This document shows positions 6,612-9,365 of a stretch of 9,365 nt of DNA, piece by piece (positions within the stretch are counted from its first letter, which is position 1; the number at the start of each line of letters is the position of its first letter). Location of the stretch: contig JAAYND010000175.1 in NCBI GenBank assembly GCA_012521035.1, forward strand, positions 1-9,365, written 5' to 3'. A program made the position numbers and the translations under genes. Under the pieces are notes generated by a model, which had not been told where the DNA came from, did not search any database, and saw only the letters and a list, made by a program, of their open reading frames with translations. This DNA comes from Methanomicrobiales archaeon (GTDB lineage Archaea > Halobacteriota > Methanomicrobia > Methanomicrobiales > Methanoculleaceae).

Positions 6612-6635
6612 TAAAATACACTCTGTGTGGTGGGC

Positions 6636-6643
6636 ATAAATAA
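6636..6643 (-). promoter_or_regulatory. TATA box for the acylphosphatase gene
   Basis: On the minus strand TTATTTAT, preceded by a purine-rich CGGAAAAA that resembles a B-recognition element, is centred about 29 bases before the ATG at 6611. The transcript would begin almost at the start codon, in keeping with the absence of a clear ribosome binding site (only TGTATTTTA precedes the ATG). One of the clearest promoter signals in the window. Confidence 0.55.
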
Positions 6644-6757
6644 TTTTTCCGTGTCCGCACCTCATCCAGCTGTCTGCACAGGAGAAAGGGGAATAGAGGA
6701 GTGTTCGGGGCCGCCGGGGTGATCTGGGGGGGACCGGATACTGTCTGCCAGGGTGAA

Positions 6758-6773
6758 AGCAGGCCGGCCTGCT
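6758..6773. repeat. Perfect 16-base palindrome
   Basis: AGCAGGCCGGCCTGCT is self-complementary with no spacer. As RNA it would need its centre to open into a loop; as DNA it could bind a dimeric protein. Outside the core the match continues imperfectly (GAA on one side, TTC on the other after a 2-base bulge). No function can be assigned. Confidence 0.6.
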
Positions 6774-6821
6774 CCTTCGACGCCGGGGAAAGACGAGTTG
6801 CCGGGACCTGTGGAATCGGTG

Positions 6822-6840
6822 CCAGTCCGGCGGGGACTGG
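6822..6840. repeat. Hairpin with 7-bp stem
   Basis: CCAGTCC and GGACTGG are separated by a 5-base loop (GGCGG). It sits 7 bases from the larger inverted repeat at 6848-6894, so the two would form adjacent stems in a transcript from either strand. Confidence 0.55.
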
Positions 6841-6847
6841 AGCGCCG

Positions 6848-6894
6848 CGATCATCCTGCCGGGATCCAGGGACAGTTCGCCGGCAGGATGATCG
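6848..6894. repeat. Inverted repeat with perfect 15-bp stem
   Basis: CGATCATCCTGCCGG at 6848-6862 is matched exactly by its reverse complement at 6880-6894, with a 17-base loop. In minus-strand RNA the stem extends by about three more pairs past one mismatch. It begins 17 bases after the sulfite reductase stop on the minus strand. There is no T run after it, so it is not a classical intrinsic terminator. It might instead protect or process the 3' end, or be a small repeated element. Confidence 0.65.
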
Positions 6895-6911
6895 TAGCCC
6901 CGCGACCCTCT

Positions 6912-7607
6912 TTACCGGTGGCCGACTGACTCCAGCGGAATATAGGGAGCGAAGGCCAGGACGTCCCTTCTGATGGTATCAAACCCGACCCGCTCGACGA
7001 ACCGTGCGGTCCGCTCTCCCGGCCGTGCATTCTTCCGGTAGTACTCGAGCAGGCGGCGGACGAGGTCGATGACTTCATCCTTCGTGAGGCCTTTTGCAGC
7101 GACGTCACCGATCCGGGGGCGGCCGCCGGAGTTGCCTCCGAAGATGACGTTCCAGCCTTTTGCATCCCCGATGATCCCGATATCACGGAGGTAACTCTCG
7201 CCGCAGCACCGGGGGCATCCTGAGACACCTATCTTGAGTTTTGCCGGCAGGTTCATGTCCTGGTAGAGTTCTTCGACCTCGATCCCGAGGCCCAGGGAGT
7301 CTTGCTTGCCGTATTTGCAGGTCACCGTCCCGGGGCATGCCTGGACGTAGTGAAGGCAGGGCGCTGTCGCCTGGCCCACGGTCATACCGAGCTCGTTCCA
7401 GATATTCTCGATATCCTCTTCCTTGATCCCCACGAGAACCATCCGCTGCCCTGAAGTCATCTTGATGACGGGGATGTTGTAGCGCCGGACTACCTTGATG
7501 ATGTTCTCCAGGTGCTCCGGGCTTATGATCCCCGCGGGGGTTCTCGGTACGATCGCGTATGACGCTCTGTCTCTCTGGAGGATCGCTCCTCGGGGTCCGT
7601 TTTCCAT
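6912..7607 (-). CDS. Small siroheme/4Fe-4S sulfite reductase-like protein (P590/alSIR type)
   Basis: At 231 residues this matches the small single-chain sulfite reductase class described from Methanosarcina and Desulfovibrio rather than the larger dissimilatory or NADPH-linked enzymes. The N-terminal ferredoxin-like half includes GIISPEHLENIIKVV (26-40) and SGQRMVLVG (52-60). The siroheme/4Fe-4S half has CPGTVTC (91-97) and GCPRCCGES (130-138), giving the C-x5-C...C-x3-C ligands Cys91, 97, 131 and 135. No extra ferredoxin or flavin domain is attached, so electrons must come from a separate donor. Sulfite is the likely substrate, but members of this family also reduce nitrite or have unknown acceptors. 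The ATG at 7607 has GGAGG at 7614-7618, six bases away, and a TATA-like box at 7648-7655. It appears to be transcribed alone. Confidence 0.9.
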   Translation of the reverse strand: MENGPRGAILQRDRASYAIVPRTPAGIISPEHLENIIKVVRRYNIPVIKMTSGQRMVLVGIKEEDIENIWNELGMTVGQATAPCLHYVQACPGTVTCKYGKQDSLGLGIEVEELYQDMNLPAKLKIGVSGCPRCCGESYLRDIGIIGDAKGWNVIFGGNSGGRPRIGDVAAKGLTKDEVIDLVRRLLEYYRKNARPGERTARFVERVGFDTIRRDVLAFAPYIPLESVGHR

Positions 7608-7647
7608 AATATGCCTCCTGTTTCTTCTCCGGCAAAGTTGGATACCG

Positions 7648-7655
7648 GATATAAG
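7648..7655 (-). promoter_or_regulatory. TATA box for the sulfite reductase gene
   Basis: CTTATATC on the minus strand lies about 44 bases before the ATG. Initiation near 7627 would leave a leader of about 20 bases holding the GGAGG site at 7614-7618. A second AT-rich element (TTTTATC, 7675-7681) stands further upstream and is less well placed for this gene. Confidence 0.5.
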
Positions 7656-7674
7656 TCAGCCTTTGTTTCCTGGA

Positions 7675-7689
7675 GATAAAAGAGTGCCG
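7675..7689 (-). promoter_or_regulatory. 15-base motif shared with the peroxiredoxin promoter (copy 1)
   Basis: CGGCACTCTTTTATC on the minus strand occurs here and again at 8834-8848. This copy lies 22 bases after the reconstructed stop of the membrane protein gene and 67 bases before the sulfite reductase ATG. It could be a distal promoter element or, given its T run, a transcript end for the membrane gene. Confidence 0.35.
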
Positions 7690-7711
7690 CAGCTCCCCGG
7701 GGTGCATCTTC

Positions 7712-8226
7712 TCAGGGTTCTCCATACGGCTCCCTGCCTTGAAGGCGGAGGCGTGAGAGGTATACAACTGCCACCAGGAGGGCGACGTTTACAGCGAGCA
7801 GGGGGAAATTTTCAGGATTTCCCCGGCAGGCGAGGAGATCTGCCGGCAGGAGGGAGAGGGAGATGCCGGCGGTGAGCAGAGTGGCAATAAGGAAGCTGAG
7901 AAACGTCTGCTCGTAGCCAGGTGCCCTGATCCCTTCGAAGAGGGCTGCTGTATGAGGTATGACGTATAGGCGATAACGACTACCAGGATGACATAACCCG
8001 CGACTGCCGGGAGGAGTCGCTCTCCAGGTGATTCACTTCTGATGAGGATGTAGAGGATGGCAAGGGGGGAGGTGCCAGTGAACGCGGCCATCCATGTGGT
8101 GATGTTTATCAGGAGACCGAATGGTGGGTCAAATCCGGCTAAAACGAGTGCGCCAGGCAGGGTGAGGGTGAGGAGGAGAGGGTTGATCAGGAAGAAGTCT
8201 GCTCCTGTGCGGTGTATGGAGGTCAT
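7712..8226 (-). pseudogene. Polytopic membrane protein gene broken by a frameshift
   Basis: The reading frame starts at the ATG at 8226, with GGGGAG at a suitable distance upstream. It encodes hydrophobic segments at about residues 12-31, 36-62 and 73-87. Near 7966 the sense shifts: the original frame continues as a Ser/Pro/Arg-rich, non-membrane tail ending at 7789. The frame one base back reads YVIPHTAALFEGIRAPG, then further hydrophobic segments (FLSFLIATLLTAGISLSLL, LLAVNVALLVAVVYL) and a TGA at 7712-7714. Joining the two frames around 7966 gives a product of about 171 residues with roughly five membrane segments. The simplest reading is loss of one base near 7945-7990, by mutation or sequencing error. 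I see no slippery heptamer there. The family is not recognised. It lies 83 bases downstream of the peroxiredoxin gene on the same strand. Confidence 0.75.
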
Positions 8227-8309
8227 CTGGTCTCTCCCCGGTCGCGATACTCTATGCTCTCTTTCCCAGTGCCTGGTGCCGGCGAGCCCTCAGGGGATGT
8301 GCGGATCGA

Positions 8310-8810
8310 TCACTCCCGTGTTTCTGAACCCGCTGCCCCTGCCCTGAGCTCTACAAGCGCTGCCATCACAGCATCCACATGCCCCTTCACCCTCACCTTC
8401 CGCCAGACAGCAGCGATCGTCCCCTCCGGGTCGATTATGAATGTGCTCCGCTCGACACCCATGTACTCCCTCCCGTACATCTTCTTTGGCACCCAGACGC
8501 CGTAGGCCTCGATCGCCTGGCGCCCGGGATCTGAGAGGAGGCGGACCGTGAGGTCGTGCTTCGCGGCGAACCGCCTGTGGCTCGCGGTAGAGTCCGGGCT
8601 GATCCCGAAGACCGGCGTCTCCTCCCGGACAAACGCCTCCATGGCGTCGGAGAACGACCGGGCCTCAAGGGTGCACCCCGATGTGTTGTCCTTCGGGTAG
8701 AAGTAGATGACCGCGTAGGCGCCCCGCAGGTCTGCAAGGCAGACCGTCTCTTCGTCAGCGTCGGGGAGGCAGAAGTCCGGTGCCGGCATGCCGGTCTCGA
8801 GTTTGCTCAT
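8310..8810 (-). CDS. Peroxiredoxin of the BCP/PrxQ type
   Basis: A cytoplasmic thiol peroxidase that reduces hydrogen peroxide and organic hydroperoxides. The 166 residues contain the family order: GMPAPDFCLPD (7-17), YFYPKDNTSGCTLEA (36-50) with peroxidatic Cys46, then SPDSTASHRRFAAKHDL (71-87), a LLSDPGRQAIEAYGVW segment and ERSTFIIDPEGTI (120-132). The position five residues after Cys46, where many PrxQ/BCP proteins carry the resolving cysteine, is Arg51. The only other cysteines are Cys14 and Cys24, so it may work by a one-Cys mechanism or with a different partner. The start at 8810 (MSKLETGMPAPDF) fits the family; sequence upstream in the same frame is proline-rich and non-homologous. 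A TATA-like element 28 bases upstream and no ribosome binding site suggest a leaderless transcript. Confidence 0.93.
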   Translation of the reverse strand: MSKLETGMPAPDFCLPDADEETVCLADLRGAYAVIYFYPKDNTSGCTLEARSFSDAMEAFVREETPVFGISPDSTASHRRFAAKHDLTVRLLSDPGRQAIEAYGVWVPKKMYGREYMGVERSTFIIDPEGTIAAVWRKVRVKGHVDAVMAALVELRAGAAGSETRE

Positions 8811-8833
8811 AGGAAGTGGGTTTTGCTCCGGGG

Positions 8834-8848
8834 GATAAAAGAGTGCCG
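8834..8848 (-). promoter_or_regulatory. TATA-containing promoter of the peroxiredoxin gene (motif copy 2)
   Basis: CGGCACTCTTTTATC on the minus strand contains CTCTTTTATC, whose AT-rich part is centred about 28 bases before the ATG at 8810. That is the distance expected between TATA box and transcription start, so the message would be leaderless. The same 15 bases occur at 7675-7689 upstream of the sulfite reductase gene. Confidence 0.5.
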
Positions 8849-9049
8849 GAGGGGCCGGCGACCTGTCGGATGGGTGTGGTGAGAGGGATAGAATGAAACT
8901 GTTCATGCCAGGGGCGACTCATCGGGTGATCTGAATGGTTACGATAGGGTTATGATATTCAAGTGGTAACGCAAAAACCACCAAACACCCTTGCGGCGCT
9001 CCGGATCTATCCGGCATACGGTACGATATCAGGGGGAGGGAAAAGATTC

Positions 9050-9365
9050 ATGTCACGGAGAGATGCTGTAAACTGGTATAACAAGGGCACTGGTCTTCAC
9101 AGGTCAGGGGATTATAAGAAGGCGATCCGGTGCTTTGACCGGGCGCTGAAGTTCGACCCTGAATATGCCAGAGCATGGGGCGGTAAAGGCACTGCACTCG
9201 AGGGGCTCGGCCGCCACGATGAGGCTGCTCGATGTTACGACCGGGTACTGGAGATCGACCCGGGAAGCATCGCTGCATGGAATAATAAAGGCCTTGCGCT
9301 CGCCGGCCTCGGTCGCTACGGCGAGGCTGTCCGGTGCTACGACCGGGCGCTGGAGATAGACCCGG
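9050..9365 (+). CDS. Tetratricopeptide repeat protein (3' partial)
   Basis: The open frame starts at the ATG at 9050, with AGGGGGAGGG at 9031-9040 as ribosome binding site, and runs off the window after 105 residues. After five leading residues it consists of consecutive 34-residue TPR units (6-39, 40-73, 74 onward). Each has the pattern W..KG..L..LG...EA..CYDR.LEIDP; tryptophans at 9, 43 and 77 mark the period. TPR arrays form a helical scaffold for protein-protein contacts, and the number of repeats and any further domain lie outside the window. There is no signal peptide. Units two and three are very alike in DNA, as expected from recent repeat duplication. The 239-base gap upstream separates it from the divergent peroxiredoxin gene; I see no strong TATA box for it, though GATATTC near 8954-8960 is a weak candidate. 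Confidence 0.9.
   Translation, partial: MSRRDAVNWYNKGTGLHRSGDYKKAIRCFDRALKFDPEYARAWGGKGTALEGLGRHDEAARCYDRVLEIDPGSIAAWNNKGLALAGLGRYGEAVRCYDRALEIDP

Larger units (their letters stand above)
6612..6911. other. 300-base gene-free region with clustered inverted repeats
   Basis: No convincing coding sequence is present. The end next to acylphosphatase (6612-6650) holds its promoter. The remainder is GC-rich and contains three inverted repeats: 6758-6773, 6822-6840 and 6848-6894. All lie downstream of the sulfite reductase gene on the minus strand, so they could act at the 3' end of its transcript or in DNA between the two genes. Confidence 0.6.

Noticed and set aside
6612..6854. 81-codon upstream extension of the acylphosphatase frame
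   Set aside because: The extension is Pro/Arg/Ser-rich and unlike the family, and it covers the TATA box at 6636-6643. The acylphosphatase fold begins at the ATG at 6611.
6848..6894. Intrinsic terminator of the sulfite reductase gene
   Set aside because: The stem is strong but the sequence after it on the minus strand is GC-rich with no T run, so it is listed as an inverted repeat of unknown role.
7183..7767. Open frame of 194 codons on the minus strand overlapping sulfite reductase
   Set aside because: It is a frame shadow of the sulfite reductase gene over most of its length. The Arg/Pro/Gly-rich product has no motif and runs through that gene's promoter.
7940..7990. Programmed ribosomal frameshift in the membrane protein gene
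   Set aside because: No X-XXY-YYZ slippery heptamer or strong downstream stem is visible on the minus strand here, so a simple one-base indel is the better explanation.
8811..8906. 32-codon upstream extension of the peroxiredoxin frame
   Set aside because: It is proline-rich and non-homologous, and it spans the promoter element at 8834-8848. Family members begin near MSKLETGMPAPDF.
9050..9365. CRISPR-like or tandem DNA repeat at the window end
   Set aside because: The roughly 102-base periodicity is protein-coding: it reproduces the 34-residue TPR unit in frame, without spacers.

Overview
The window looks like archaeal chromosome from a methanogen, most likely of the Methanomicrobiales (Methanoculleus-like). 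This is an inference from several signs: GC-rich sequence with ATC-dominated isoleucine codons, archaeal TATA-like boxes 25-35 bases before start codons, apparently leaderless genes next to genes with GGAGG/AGGTGA ribosome binding sites, a small P590-type sulfite reductase, a protein resembling the methanogen DUF2115/UPF0305 family, and a TPR protein with near-identical repeats. No RNA gene, CRISPR array or insertion sequence was seen.

Layout. Positions 1-2107 (+) hold a chemotaxis cluster: the C-terminal signalling domain of a methyl-accepting chemotaxis protein (cut by the window edge), CheW and the receptor methyltransferase CheR. Convergent to it is a small two-helix membrane protein (2131-2388, -), followed by a divergent, apparently leaderless exported protein with a proline-rich stalk (2572-3168, +).

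Positions 3301-5890 (-) form one tight five-gene block: a DUF2115-like protein, a cupin, a NapH-like membrane polyferredoxin, a second cupin and a 91-residue CxxC protein. Two of its junctions are 4-base start/stop overlaps (one depends on which cupin start is used) and the other two gaps are 7 and 38 bases. Its composition (membrane Fe-S electron carrier, two small cupins, two cysteine-bearing proteins of unknown role) suggests an uncharacterised redox or metal-related system.

Positions 6072-8810 (-) hold separately promoted genes: an acylphosphatase with an added heptad coiled coil, a small siroheme sulfite reductase, a frameshifted polytopic membrane protein and a BCP/PrxQ peroxiredoxin. 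The 300-base gap at 6612-6911 has no gene but contains three inverted repeats, one with a perfect 15-bp stem. A TPR protein starts at 9050 (+) and runs off the end.

The most interesting items are the five-gene cupin/polyferredoxin block, the acylphosphatase-coiled-coil fusion, the hairpin cluster after the sulfite reductase gene, and the membrane gene that is readable only across a one-base frame change.
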